From JAKVCB01 sp963578605 (GTDB taxonomy: Bacteria; Planctomycetota; Planctomycetia; Pirellulales; Lacipirellulaceae): a stretch of 64,000 bases of DNA. Made by a program: the position numbers and the translations under genes. The first letter of the stretch is position 1, and each line of letters opens with the position of its first letter. The notes below the pieces were generated by a model. It was not told the DNA's origin. It did not search any database and was given only the letters and a program-made list of their open reading frames with translations. Where the stretch lies: contig CAUZEA010000008.1 in the NCBI GenBank assembly GCA_963578605.1, positions 1 through 64,000 of the forward strand. Direction: 5' to 3'. Positions 54,629 through 63,958 of the stretch are shown piece by piece.

Positions 54629-55630
54629 CTACCAACTGCCAAATTGGATTTTTTGGGTCAGCGTATCCTTGCCGCGGGCAATCTGCAGAGTCACTTCGTC
54701 CCCTGCATAATGTTTGCTGATTAACGAAGTGAGATGCTGGAAGTTGCCAACGTCCTGGCCGTCGAGCTGCTCGATAATGTCACCTGGGAGAAGTCCGGCG
54801 GCGGCGGCGGCTGTGTTGGGGCGTACGCTGCCGACAATTGCTTTGGGCCCGTTCTGTTGACTCGTGATCCCCAACAGCGCACCACGGCGAAAATCGACAA
54901 ACGGAACCTTCGCGAGTTGATGCTTAAGGTCGGTGACTTGTTCGTCGCTTAATTTCACCCCGTAGATGAGCAACTGTTGCAAGTAGGGCATCTTGGAGAG
55001 TTTGGCAATTCCCGTTGGCGTGACGTCGGCACCGCGGATGAAAACGACCCGGATATCACGCACGGCAGCAACGTCTTTCAGTCCTTCATCGCCACCCCGC
55101 CACTCTTTATCCAGTACGATTTGCCTTTCCCGGGTTCGGCCGAATACCTCGTCGGCCCCTGGTTCCATGATCTTCGCACCTTGTGCCAGGATGCGGGTCA
55201 CCGCTCGCCGATGCTTGATTTCAGCCAGTGCCAACAGCGAACGGGCAACAAGCAAGGGGCGATCTTCAACTTGCGCCAAGTGCGTGTGCGCTTCCCATTG
55301 CACGTTTTCATCATCATCTCCGGCACCTTGTTGCAGGGCCCAAATAGCGCGGTCAGCCGGTTCGGGTTTGTCCCCATTTGCCACCTCAAGTAGCACATCA
55401 AAAGCTGCAGCACCGGCCGCAACCAGTTTTTGCGTCGCTTCTTCACGTGTGAGGTACCGGTCGCTGTCGAGTTGCTCAATCCAGCGGACGATTTCACCCG
55501 CTGCCGGTGACACATCCGTCGAACCAGATTCGGAACTGCTGGGCGCTGGACTCTGGGCAACAGCTTGTGCCAAGATGGCTACAGGCGGCTGTACCAGCAC
55601 GATCCCAACGACTAACATCCAGGTTTGCAT
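54629..55630 (-). CDS. Exported PDZ protein with HEAT/LRR-like segments
   Basis: The 333-aa protein has a signal peptide (MQTWMLVVGIVLVQPPVAIL). It is followed by a HEAT-like helical part ('LDSDRYLTREEATQKLVAAG'), a short leucine-rich-repeat-like part ('LSKMPYLQQLLIYGVKLSDE'), and a C-terminal PDZ domain ('GPKAIVGSVRPNTAAAAAGL' then 'LPGDIIEQLDGQDVGNFQHL'). This architecture is common in planctomycetes. It is a likely periplasmic scaffold. It diverges from the gene at 55744 with about 110 bp between. Confidence 0.82.
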   Translation of the reverse strand: MQTWMLVVGIVLVQPPVAILAQAVAQSPAPSSSESGSTDVSPAAGEIVRWIEQLDSDRYLTREEATQKLVAAGAAAFDVLLEVANGDKPEPADRAIWALQQGAGDDDENVQWEAHTHLAQVEDRPLLVARSLLALAEIKHRRAVTRILAQGAKIMEPGADEVFGRTRERQIVLDKEWRGGDEGLKDVAAVRDIRVVFIRGADVTPTGIAKLSKMPYLQQLLIYGVKLSDEQVTDLKHQLAKVPFVDFRRGALLGITSQQNGPKAIVGSVRPNTAAAAAGLLPGDIIEQLDGQDVGNFQHLTSLISKHYAGDEVTLQIARGKDTLTQKIQFGSW

Positions 55631-55743
55631 CTTGTAACACCGTGACGATTTGGAGATTGAAGGACCAATACCACTGCACACTTGCATTATCCAATGGTTA
55701 CCCCCGGTCGGCAACCGCTGTCGAAAGTTATCTTTAAACTGCC

Positions 55744-56985
55744 ATGAATCTCGCAATTCTAGGAACCGATTCCACCGTCCTCGTTTTTATCGAAGCCGCA
55801 ATATCGCTCGGACACCAGGTCGTTTGGCTCGGCGATGTGCGGCCTGAGAACGCGGTTGCCCTGCATCATCTCTTCCCGGCCCTGACTCCTGAGCCCAACT
55901 GGGAAGTCGTACTCGATCATGCGCTGGCTGACGCTGTGATTGTTGGTCAAGGGACTCAGCCCGAAAACGAACGATTCGAGCGGGTCAAACGGTTGGTGGC
56001 AGACGGCATTGCCACAGTCGTTACCTTTCCGTTCAGTACGTCGGTGTTGCCCTATTACGAACTCGATATGGTTCGTCGCGACGTGGGTGGAATATTGCTG
56101 GTTCTGGGGCCATGGACTCAAGCACCTCCACTGCGGCAACTGGCCGACTTGATTACAGATGGTCATGGTGACATCGGTCAGATTCGCAGCATCTCCTGGG
56201 TTCGGCAGCTTGCCACTTCCGGCCGCGTGGTGGTTTTGGAAGCGCTGGCAGCCGATGCCGAGGCAATTCTCGGTCTCGTTGGCAACATCACCAAGGTCAG
56301 TGCCTTTGGACCAGCCCACGACAGTGACGATCTTTCCGGACTAAGCGTGCAGTTGCAGGGAGCGCCCAAAATCCCCGTGCACTGGTCAGCGGCCAGGGCC
56401 GATGGAGAAATCACCGCGCTGCTTACCTTGGTTGGCGACAAGGGACGGCTTGAAGTCGCGATTCCTCATCCCGCAATTGCCGGGAACGAAGCAAACGCAG
56501 ATCCGTGGGTCCTGAAAAATGTTGCAGACCCTGACGTTCCCGTAAAGCATCTTGCCAGTCATAACGGGCCGCTGCAAACATGTGCCCGACTTGATCAAGC
56601 AGTTCACGAGCAATCGCCTACGACAGGGGAGGCGGACTGGGATCAGGCAGTCAAGGCAGTGGAGATTGTCGACGCGGTTCAGTTCAGCTTGCAGCGTGGG
56701 CGGACTATTGATGTCCATCATCAGCAACTCACTGAGCAACTTGCCTTTCGGGGCATGATGTCAATATTTGGTTGCGGACTGTTACTCTTGGGACTTTTGA
56801 TCTTGCTGGCGGCGGGTGTGCTGGGTGACACATTTTATCCGCCACTTTTTGCCTGGTGGCCCGTGGGACTGGCTGTTTTGCTCGTGCTGTTCCTGCTCTT
56901 GCAACTCGTGCCACATACCAGGGGAGGCTCAACCAGGCAGCATGTTGAAAACGCCGGCCAGGAAGATGGTGGAGGTGGCGATTAA
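55744..56985 (+). CDS. Membrane-anchored Gfo/Idh/MocA-like protein, probably non-catalytic
   Basis: The 413-aa protein resembles Gfo/Idh/MocA oxidoreductases in layout (Rossmann-like start, then an alpha/beta domain and 'RGRTIDV' end) but departs from them. The N-terminal loop reads 'ILGTDSTVLVFIEAA', lacking the glycine-rich GxGxxG; the usual EKP catalytic motif is replaced by TFP ('VVTFPFST'). After about residue 335 come two membrane helices ('GCGLLLLGLLILLAAGVLG', 'WPVGLAVLLVLFLLLQLVP') and an acidic tail. It may be a membrane-bound sensor or scaffold derived from an oxidoreductase. Confidence 0.65.
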   Translation: MNLAILGTDSTVLVFIEAAISLGHQVVWLGDVRPENAVALHHLFPALTPEPNWEVVLDHALADAVIVGQGTQPENERFERVKRLVADGIATVVTFPFSTSVLPYYELDMVRRDVGGILLVLGPWTQAPPLRQLADLITDGHGDIGQIRSISWVRQLATSGRVVVLEALAADAEAILGLVGNITKVSAFGPAHDSDDLSGLSVQLQGAPKIPVHWSAARADGEITALLTLVGDKGRLEVAIPHPAIAGNEANADPWVLKNVADPDVPVKHLASHNGPLQTCARLDQAVHEQSPTTGEADWDQAVKAVEIVDAVQFSLQRGRTIDVHHQQLTEQLAFRGMMSIFGCGLLLLGLLILLAAGVLGDTFYPPLFAWWPVGLAVLLVLFLLLQLVPHTRGGSTRQHVENAGQEDGGGGD

Positions 56986-57137
56986 CAACGGTTTGGCCCT
57001 TAGATTCAACGGCTTGCATGACTTGTCCCACCCTTCGCTATGTCGGGCACCGACCGCATGGGCGCGGCTGCAAACAAGTCGATTGGAATTCACTTGTCGC
57101 ACAAAACAAAAACACCGTACGGTACGAAACAGGTTAA

Positions 57138-57221
57138 CTTCGCGTAGCCGTTCTGGGTGTCAATGACGGGATTCTTTCGACCGCCAGTATGGTTCTCGGG
57201 TTTACTTTTGCCAATGCAACC
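57138..57221 (+). pseudogene. VIT1/CCC1 family transporter relic
   Basis: Twenty-eight codons in one frame read 'LRVAVLGVNDGILSTASM' then 'VLGFTFANAT', closely matching the first membrane segment of bacterial VIT1/CCC1 iron/manganese transporters ('LRAAVLGANDGIVSTASLxVGVAAANAT'). There is a stop just upstream (TAA at 57134-57136) and the similarity ends at 57221. The remaining roughly 200 residues of a VIT protein are not found in any frame. It is a remnant of a deleted gene. Confidence 0.6.
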
Positions 57222-57900
57222 CGCCGGAGCCATCGAGCCGGAGCCACCAACCCGGAGTCATCGCGCAGCAATGTCAGCCGGCTTGGTAGTCGAGGCGATT
57301 GATCGCCACTTGAATCTTGCCCTGGTGCCCCGTTTCCCTGGGAAGTCTTGCTCGGGTGGTCCCAACGTGACGGTTGCCAGGTTCGAGTGGGGGGCCGAGT
57401 TGCTGGTTATTTGGGAGAGTTTTCAGATTGGGTCAAAGATCTTGATTGCCGCGGTCCGACAAACCGCTTGCGCAGAAAATGCGCGCGTTGGGAATCCTGG
57501 TCAGGTGCCAGCAAAATTCGCGGAATCTTCTGTCGTCTGAGTGGGCACCGCGGTGCTTGCATTCTGACCAATGACCGGCTGTTCGCACCACTGCGGCAGG
57601 CAATGGGCCACAAAGCAAGGCATTTATGCAAGAGTCGCCCCCGAATCGTGTTGGTCTGTCCCGACACGTCCCGGTTTTGCATCGCAGCCGGAGGTGTTTG
57701 GTGGGGGAACTATTTTGGGGGTCGGGCCGTGTGAAGTTGGGTGAGCTATGACGCCGCGGGATTGTAGGGCTTAAGACGTTGGCAAGGAAAAGCCGATTTC
57801 TGGTTGCGTGTCTCCAAGCCAGGCACGCCAGATTCCCGGCTAGCTTGAGTTTAGTTGGAAGTTTGGCGCGGCTACCTATCTCCCCGCGACGACCCACGCC
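57222..57900. other. Non-coding or degraded sequence
   Basis: About 680 bp between the VIT relic and the HtrA gene. Plus-strand frames of 127-128 codons overlap one another here (57157-57734) and lack recognisable motifs; they may be decayed remains or chance. A long minus-strand frame (57433-58290) is mainly the shadow of the HtrA gene. No terminator or RNA gene seen. Confidence 0.4.
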
Positions 57901-59337
57901 ATGCCTTTTCTCCCGCCTGCTTATCCTGGTTGGAGCACTGTCCTCTACCGAACGACTCACGTCTACTTGGTGGTGAAGGCGGTCGCGGTGTTGATGACGG
58001 TCGTCTTGTGCCAAGAATCGCACGCGCTGGAACGGCAGGCCAGTCCTGCCGTTAAGGCTGTGCAACGTGCCCGGAAATCCGTCGTGAACATTCAGGGGCA
58101 GAAGACGGTTCCGGGAGTTCCCGCTAGCGGGGCAGTTGCCGCACCGCGCGAAGTCAGCGGAATGGGGACAGGCGTGGTCATTGATCCACGTGGTTACTTG
58201 CTTACGAACCATCATGTCGTAGCTGGTGTTCATCGGATCAACGTCATCCTGGACGGCGGTGACAAGTTGATTGCACATCTCGTTGCACATGATGAGGACA
58301 CCGACTTAGCTATTATCAAAGTGCGTGCTCCGCAGCCGATGGCAGTCATTTCGACTGGTACGTCGTCCGACCTGATGACTGGTGAAACGGTCATCGCTTT
58401 GGGAAATGCTTACGGTTACGAGCATACCGTAACGCAGGGTATTATCAGTGCGCTGCACCGCAATGTGCAGGTTACCGATACCCAGTCGTACGACGATTTG
58501 ATTCAGACTGATGCGAGCATCAACCCGGGTAACTCGGGCGGACCGCTCCTTAACATTCACGGGGAGATGATTGGCATTAACGTTGCGGTGCGTGCCGGGG
58601 CACAAGGAATTGGGTTTGCGATTCCCGTCGACAAGGCCCTGGAGGTTGCGGCGGGTCTGATGAGCATCAGCCACCTGGAGAACCGTATCCATGGGCTGTC
58701 GACGCGTGCAACAGACGTGGTTGGTGGGCCGCTGCTGGTCTACCGGGTCAAGCCCCAAAGCCCTGCCGGAAAATGTGGCTTTAAGGTAGGCGACCGGATT
58801 ACATCGGTTGCCTCGACTCCGGTGACACATCCCCTCGACCTGGAGCGGGCTTTGCTTGGTCGTCGCAGTGGAGAACCCGTTGAGGTAGAAATCGTACGGA
58901 ACGGGCGCCGGCAAGTTTTGAATCTTATTTTGGGGCGCCGGTCGACCGCACGCCCAGGAGTCGTACGGTCGACCACCGGGCAACGCAACTCACCGGCCCG
59001 CAATGAGCGGAGTTGGGAAGTGCTCGGCATGGACCTGAACGAAGAGCCTCAAGTGACCTTCGCCCGCAGCGGTTCGAGATACCGAGGTGGGATGCGCGTG
59101 GTGGGTGTGCGCGACGCGGGCCCCGCAGCACTTCAAGGGATTTTGCCGGGCGATATTCTGGTCGGTATGCATCGCTGGGAGACCACCACAAACCAGGATG
59201 TCGACTACATTGTTCGGCGTGCCAGGATGGGCGACCTCGGTTCGGTCAAGTTCTATGTGTTGCGTGGTGAAGACACTTTGTATGGTCAGATGAACGTGGC
59301 CAACCAGGCACGCCGCCGGGCGGGAACCATTCGTTAG
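57901..59337 (+). CDS. HtrA/Deg-type serine protease with two PDZ domains
   Basis: The 478-aa protein has a hydrophobic export or anchor segment at about residues 22-38 ('VYLVVKAVAVLMTVVLC'). The trypsin-like domain has catalytic His in 'LLTNHHVVAGV', Asp in 'DEDTDLAIIKV' and Ser in 'NPGNSGGPLLN'. Two PDZ domains follow ('PLLVYRVKPQSPAGKCGFKV', 'GMRVVGVRDAGPAALQGILP'). It probably degrades or refolds damaged envelope proteins. The true start may be downstream of 57901, since no clear ribosome site precedes it. It is convergent with the amidohydrolase gene. Confidence 0.9.
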   Translation: MPFLPPAYPGWSTVLYRTTHVYLVVKAVAVLMTVVLCQESHALERQASPAVKAVQRARKSVVNIQGQKTVPGVPASGAVAAPREVSGMGTGVVIDPRGYLLTNHHVVAGVHRINVILDGGDKLIAHLVAHDEDTDLAIIKVRAPQPMAVISTGTSSDLMTGETVIALGNAYGYEHTVTQGIISALHRNVQVTDTQSYDDLIQTDASINPGNSGGPLLNIHGEMIGINVAVRAGAQGIGFAIPVDKALEVAAGLMSISHLENRIHGLSTRATDVVGGPLLVYRVKPQSPAGKCGFKVGDRITSVASTPVTHPLDLERALLGRRSGEPVEVEIVRNGRRQVLNLILGRRSTARPGVVRSTTGQRNSPARNERSWEVLGMDLNEEPQVTFARSGSRYRGGMRVVGVRDAGPAALQGILPGDILVGMHRWETTTNQDVDYIVRRARMGDLGSVKFYVLRGEDTLYGQMNVANQARRRAGTIR

Positions 59338-59351
59338 CTGAGGTGGGGGCT

Positions 59352-60599
59352 TTAGACCAACGCACCTGCCAGCCATACCTGTTGCACCGGTTGTCCGGAA
59401 CCAAGAACTTCCTCCAGCATGGCCTGTGGTGACGGTCCGTTCATCTCGGTCGTCGGTATTGCCACCAGATCGGCCTGTTTGCCAACGGTGAGGCTGCCAA
59501 TCTGAGTGGCCCTGCCCAGCGCTTTGGCACTCGCCAGTGTCCCCATCGCCAGGATGTCGTCGGGACGAACTTTGGGATGGTACCTGGCCACGTGTTGCAT
59601 CTCGCGGAGGATGCAGAGGTCCGGATTTGACGCGCGGCTGTCGGTTCCCAGGGTAAGGCGGACTCCCTGGTCCAGCAAACCGCCCAGATCGAGTGGCGGA
59701 TGGTCAAAAAATGCATGTGTACGGGGGCAATGGATCAGGGACATGTGCGCGCGGTGACTGGCCAGAAAGCAAAATGCTTCATCGCACAAATAGTTGCCAT
59801 GCACGACCAACGCCCGCGGTGCCTGGGCCAGCAACTTCAGATAATCGAGCGGGTGGCCGCCGGGTGCGAGGACTTCTGAGTCCCACATGCTCCGCTCCTC
59901 AAGCAATTCGCGAAACGGGCCGGTGCCGTTGGCGAGAAGTTCGAGTTCGGCTGACGATTCGGCCACGTGCATCGCCACGGGCCAGCGGCGACGCTTGGCA
60001 AGTTCGACCAGATCCTTAACCAACTGTGGCGACACGGTGTACGGGGCATGCGGGCTCACACCAAGTTGCAGGTCGTTGGGCTGGTTTGCCTGGGCGTGGT
60101 CCAAGTCGTCGAGCGAAGCGGTCGCCGCAGCCAGTGCCGAGTCGGCTCTTGCCCGCGAGAAGCCGATCACCTCCCGAAAGGCGGTGAGTCGCGGTGCGTT
60201 TTCCCGGGTGTGGTAGGCCAGTGTGTTGGCCGTGACGATTTCGCCCACCGTGGTGACCCCGCTGGTCAGGCTTTGCTGGTAGCCCGACCGGATTGCCTTG
60301 GCGGGACTACGTTTGCGGCGACCCCTTTCAGCTATGGCGGCGCGAATCCACTCCACTAATGGCAGGCCAGGTTCGCCGATTGGTTCTTGTCGGTCGCTGA
60401 ACTCCAGGTGGGTGTGCGCGTTGACCAGGCCGGGTAGCAGCGCAACGTCGCCCAGGTCGATGAGTTTTCCCTCGGCACGATCGGCTGGACCGATCCAGGC
60501 GATACGTCCCTCGGCCACGGTCAAGGCACCGTTTTCAACAGGTGGTGCGTCAACCGGGAAGACAACTCGGGCACGTAGTGCCAGGGATGGGGAAGCCAT
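59352..60599 (-). CDS. Amidohydrolase family protein (deaminase-like)
   Basis: The 415-aa protein matches the SsnA/TrzN/MtaD branch of metal-dependent amidohydrolases: 'LPGLVNAHTHLEFSD' (HxH), 'LGVSPHAPYTVSPQL', 'VAMHVAESSAEL' (His), 'ALVVHGNYL' (His) and 'LTLGTDSRASNPDL' (Asp). Members deaminate S-adenosylhomocysteine, methylthioadenosine, guanine or aminofutalosine. The C-terminal 'AKALGRATQIGSLTVGKQAD' is typical. Its specific substrate is not decided; aminofutalosine deamination is one option in organisms using the futalosine menaquinone route. Confidence 0.85.
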   Translation of the reverse strand: MASPSLALRARVVFPVDAPPVENGALTVAEGRIAWIGPADRAEGKLIDLGDVALLPGLVNAHTHLEFSDRQEPIGEPGLPLVEWIRAAIAERGRRKRSPAKAIRSGYQQSLTSGVTTVGEIVTANTLAYHTRENAPRLTAFREVIGFSRARADSALAAATASLDDLDHAQANQPNDLQLGVSPHAPYTVSPQLVKDLVELAKRRRWPVAMHVAESSAELELLANGTGPFRELLEERSMWDSEVLAPGGHPLDYLKLLAQAPRALVVHGNYLCDEAFCFLASHRAHMSLIHCPRTHAFFDHPPLDLGGLLDQGVRLTLGTDSRASNPDLCILREMQHVARYHPKVRPDDILAMGTLASAKALGRATQIGSLTVGKQADLVAIPTTEMNGPSPQAMLEEVLGSGQPVQQVWLAGALV

Positions 60600-60703
60600 A
60601 TTTCAAAGGGAGTTCACAAACAGGTGCGAAGGCCGGGAACTGCGACAAATGTGGTGACCAAAATTGACCATGAAAAAAACGACGGTAGCGCACAACCAAC
60701 CTA

Positions 60704-63055
60704 TTAGTTACCGGAGGTGGCGTCCACAGTCACGTGGTCGGGCCGTTGTTGCCGGGCGCGGAGTTCTTGCAGACGTTCTTCTTCAGTTTGTTCGTAAGGC
60801 AGGCGTTGGAACCAGTAAAGCAGGCAGCCCGCCAGCAGGGCACAAACGATTACCACCGGGCGACTGTAGCCTACCTGTCCCGGCTCGGCCTCAGTCAGCA
60901 CCCAGCGCAGGACCGGGGATTTGCTGACGGCGTCACCCGTAAGTTCGAACCATTGTGTTGAAAAGAACATCAGGCCGTTATAGGCCATGTGAAACAACAT
61001 GCAGGGTACCAGACTACTTGTTTGAATGGCGAGGAAACCGAGGACGACACCGACCACGATTGCTGCCAGCGATTGCTGGAGCACCGTGTGTGCCAGGCCA
61101 AAGAACACAGCCGACAAAACGATCGCCCACCACTTGTGACCCAGATGTCGGAAACCAGACAGGATAAATCCTCGGAATGCCAATTCTTCGCAAATGGCTG
61201 GGAGCATGGCAATCAGCACGAATGGTAGCCAGGCGTAGGGTGCCAACTGGAGCATTTTGACCATGGCCTGACTGCTGGCGACGACGTCATCACTCACCGG
61301 GTAAAGCTGGCTGATCCAAATGGCCAACTGCTGCCCGACCGGGTGAAGAAAACCCGCCAACATAAGTGCAACAACACAGGAAGAGATCGACGGGAACTTG
61401 TCGAGCAGTAAAGTTTGCCAGGGCCGTGAGGTCAGGACGATCGTCATGAATACGGCGGGGAGGGCAATACTAACCACCTGGCTGACAAAAATCATCAGGG
61501 CGAAGTAGGAGAAACCAGGTTCAGCGGGCACGTTCGCTGAAATCGCAAGATGGAAAAAGAACTGGATGACAAATATCAAGGCAACACAGGTGAATGCCTG
61601 GGCTGCCTGAGGGGTGGGTCGTCGGTCCCGGACCAGATGGGTGATCCAACGACGCAAATCAAGCCGTTCGCTCTCACGAAAGAGTACCGATTCTTGCTGA
61701 AACAACTCAATCGCCCCGCGGATCGCCAGCAGCACACAAAGAAATGTGATTCCTGCAACCGGAAGTACGTAGGGCAAGGCAGCGGCATAGTGACCTTCGA
61801 TCAAAGACCGCAAAAGCAACACCATGCCAGTAACCGGGATCAAACAGTTACCGAGTTCCAGTTTGACTCCGGGCGCCATCGGGAGGATCATCAGCGGCAT
61901 CATGATCATAAACAATGGCATAAAGTAGTACTGCCCTTCTTTGGTGCTGCGCGCGAATGCCGCGCAGGCAAGGCACAGGGCGCTGAACAGGGCAGCCATT
62001 GGAATGAGGGCCACGACGAGCCAGAACAATGCGATAAGCGATGGGAAGGAGAGGCTGTCGCCAATCCCAAATTCCGCAATTCCCTGCAGTTGCGAAATTA
62101 CATACTGAGCCGTAACGCCGAGGCTGATGAGATTTAATAAAGCCGTGGCGATGCTGAAGGTCATGATGGTCAGCAGCTTGGCCCATACAATTTCTGCCCG
62201 CAGGGCGGGGCTGGAGAGCAGGGTTTCGAGTGTGCCACGTTCCTTTTCTCCAGGACAAAGGTCAATCGAGGGATAAAATGCACCGGTCAACGCCCATACA
62301 AACAACACAAACGGCAGGATCTTTGACCAGAGCATCGCATCGCGCTGTTGTTTTGCGGCAATGTCGAACGGCTTGATTGTGAAGGGCCGGGTAATGTTTA
62401 CAGGGAGGTTACTTTCCCGCAGATTTTGCCGGGTCACCTGCCGACGCCATTGTTCCAGGATGCGTTCCAGCCGCATGTGTGTAAGGCGCGATTCATCGCT
62501 GGACGAATTGTACAGAATCTCTGGCTGGGGAATCGCACGGATGTCACTTTGCGTGGTCGCTTCTGCGTCAACGGATTTGCGCTCCCCCAGCTGCTTGCGC
62601 AAGTGTGCAAGTCGGGCAGCGAAATCGGGTGGAAAGACTACGACCACGTCGGCACCGTTGTCCGTCAGATAGCTGGAGATTCCGTCCGGTTCGGTGTCGA
62701 GGCCCATTTCGGCCGGCCCCTTGGTTGTTGCGTCGCGGATCTGATTGCCAGATTGGGGCGGCGTGAATTCGAGGGTGATTCGTTCGCCCCACGCCGGATC
62801 GCCCAGTGTGTCGGGGGCAAAATGCCCAGCTTCAAACAAAGGAGGCAAGTTGGGAAACTTCTCGAATTGCGCGGCACCGACGATAATCACCCGAGCCTCG
62901 TGTTTCCGCATGAACTGGGAGAGTTGGAACACAGTCATGCCCAGCAGTGGATAAAGCAGCAGCGGCAGCACCGCGATCATGAACACGGTCCGCCGATCAC
63001 GGAACTGGTCGAGGATCTCGCGCGCATAGATCAGTCGTACGATTCGCCAAGACAT
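60704..63055 (-). CDS. ABC-2 type permease fused to a CPBP intramembrane protease domain
   Basis: The 783-aa protein starts as a NatB-like ABC permease ('IYAREILDQFRDRRTVFMIA', then a large extracytoplasmic loop and 'PGEKERGTLETLLSSPALRA'). The last roughly 280 residues form a CPBP/CAAX-protease-like domain with EELAFRGF (EExxxR motif) near residue 617 and 'FFGLAHTVLQQSL' carrying the FxxxH motif. So export and membrane proteolysis are joined in one chain. It pairs with the ATPase gene 127 bp upstream on the same strand. The exported substrate is unknown; Nat systems extrude sodium, but the fusion form may handle peptides. Confidence 0.9.
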   Translation of the reverse strand: MSWRIVRLIYAREILDQFRDRRTVFMIAVLPLLLYPLLGMTVFQLSQFMRKHEARVIIVGAAQFEKFPNLPPLFEAGHFAPDTLGDPAWGERITLEFTPPQSGNQIRDATTKGPAEMGLDTEPDGISSYLTDNGADVVVVFPPDFAARLAHLRKQLGERKSVDAEATTQSDIRAIPQPEILYNSSSDESRLTHMRLERILEQWRRQVTRQNLRESNLPVNITRPFTIKPFDIAAKQQRDAMLWSKILPFVLFVWALTGAFYPSIDLCPGEKERGTLETLLSSPALRAEIVWAKLLTIMTFSIATALLNLISLGVTAQYVISQLQGIAEFGIGDSLSFPSLIALFWLVVALIPMAALFSALCLACAAFARSTKEGQYYFMPLFMIMMPLMILPMAPGVKLELGNCLIPVTGMVLLLRSLIEGHYAAALPYVLPVAGITFLCVLLAIRGAIELFQQESVLFRESERLDLRRWITHLVRDRRPTPQAAQAFTCVALIFVIQFFFHLAISANVPAEPGFSYFALMIFVSQVVSIALPAVFMTIVLTSRPWQTLLLDKFPSISSCVVALMLAGFLHPVGQQLAIWISQLYPVSDDVVASSQAMVKMLQLAPYAWLPFVLIAMLPAICEELAFRGFILSGFRHLGHKWWAIVLSAVFFGLAHTVLQQSLAAIVVGVVLGFLAIQTSSLVPCMLFHMAYNGLMFFSTQWFELTGDAVSKSPVLRWVLTEAEPGQVGYSRPVVIVCALLAGCLLYWFQRLPYEQTEEERLQELRARQQRPDHVTVDATSGN

Positions 63056-63181
63056 AGTGGTTATGAGTCGCCGGTGTTGGGCGGGGGCTTTGTCGACGCC
63101 AACCGGTGAGGGTAAGCCTTCCCTGACGTCAGTCGCGCGTTTGGGCGTTGGGTGCTGGGGGATTCGTGGTTGCCTGTTTTG

Positions 63182-63958
63182 CTACGGGTTGAGGTTCAAC
63201 GTCTCGTGAAAGCATTCATCCTGGTCATGTTGTCGTATGAGGTGGAAGAACAACTCCTCCAGGTCGTGTTCCTGGTGGCGTTCGCGCAATTCAGCAAGTG
63301 TCCCTTCGGTGAGGATCTTGCCGCGATGAATGATGGCCACACAATCGCAAAGGCGTTCTGCTTCGCGCATGATGTGGGTCGAGAAGAGAATACATTTCCC
63401 CTGGTCGCGGAGTTCAGCCACGGTTTCCAAAAGTGCGCGGGCAACGAGGACATCCAGGCCACTCGTTGCTTCGTCGAAAATCAAAACAGGGGGGTCGTGG
63501 ACAATCGACCGGGCAATCGAGACTTTTTGCTTCATGCCAGTCGACATCTTGGCCCCCAGCAAGTCACGGATTTCCTGCATCTGCAATCGGTCGAAGAGGC
63601 TCTCCATCCGCTCGCGCAGCTCGTCGTCATCCATTCCATAAAGGCGGCCAAAGTACTCGACCATTTCCCAAGCGGTCATCCGATCGTAAACCGCTGTATT
63701 GGCGGACATAAAGCCAATGTGGTGTCGCACCAGTGTTGGTTGGGTCACACAATCGAACCCACATACAACCACAGTGCCGCTGGTCGGTTGCAGAACGGTG
63801 CTGAAAATCCGCAACGCCGTGGTTTTGCCAGCCCCATTGGGACCTAGAAGGCCGTAGATTTGCCCTGGTTCGGCTCGAAAGCTGATGCTGTCCAGCGCCA
63901 CAACCTCTCCACGTCGCAAATCGGAATACGTCTTGGTTAGCGAACGCGCTTCGATCAT
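63182..63958 (-). CDS. ABC transporter ATP-binding protein (NatA-like)
   Basis: The 258-aa ATPase has Walker A 'GLLGPNGAGKTTALRIF', Q-loop region 'HHIGFMSANTAVYD', signature 'LGAKMSTGMKQKVSIARSI' (degenerate, STGMKQK), Walker B 'PVLIFDEATSGLD' and H-loop 'ILFSTHIMREAE'. It energises the fused permease/protease encoded downstream. A C-terminal segment after residue 215 is shared with NatA-type proteins ('GTLAELRERHQEHDLEELFF'). Confidence 0.93.
   Translation of the reverse strand: MIEARSLTKTYSDLRRGEVVALDSISFRAEPGQIYGLLGPNGAGKTTALRIFSTVLQPTSGTVVVCGFDCVTQPTLVRHHIGFMSANTAVYDRMTAWEMVEYFGRLYGMDDDELRERMESLFDRLQMQEIRDLLGAKMSTGMKQKVSIARSIVHDPPVLIFDEATSGLDVLVARALLETVAELRDQGKCILFSTHIMREAERLCDCVAIIHRGKILTEGTLAELRERHQEHDLEELFFHLIRQHDQDECFHETLNLNP

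Noticed and set aside
57433..58290. 285-codon minus-strand open frame
   Set aside because: Mostly antisense to the HtrA gene and low-complexity Arg/His-rich; judged a shadow.
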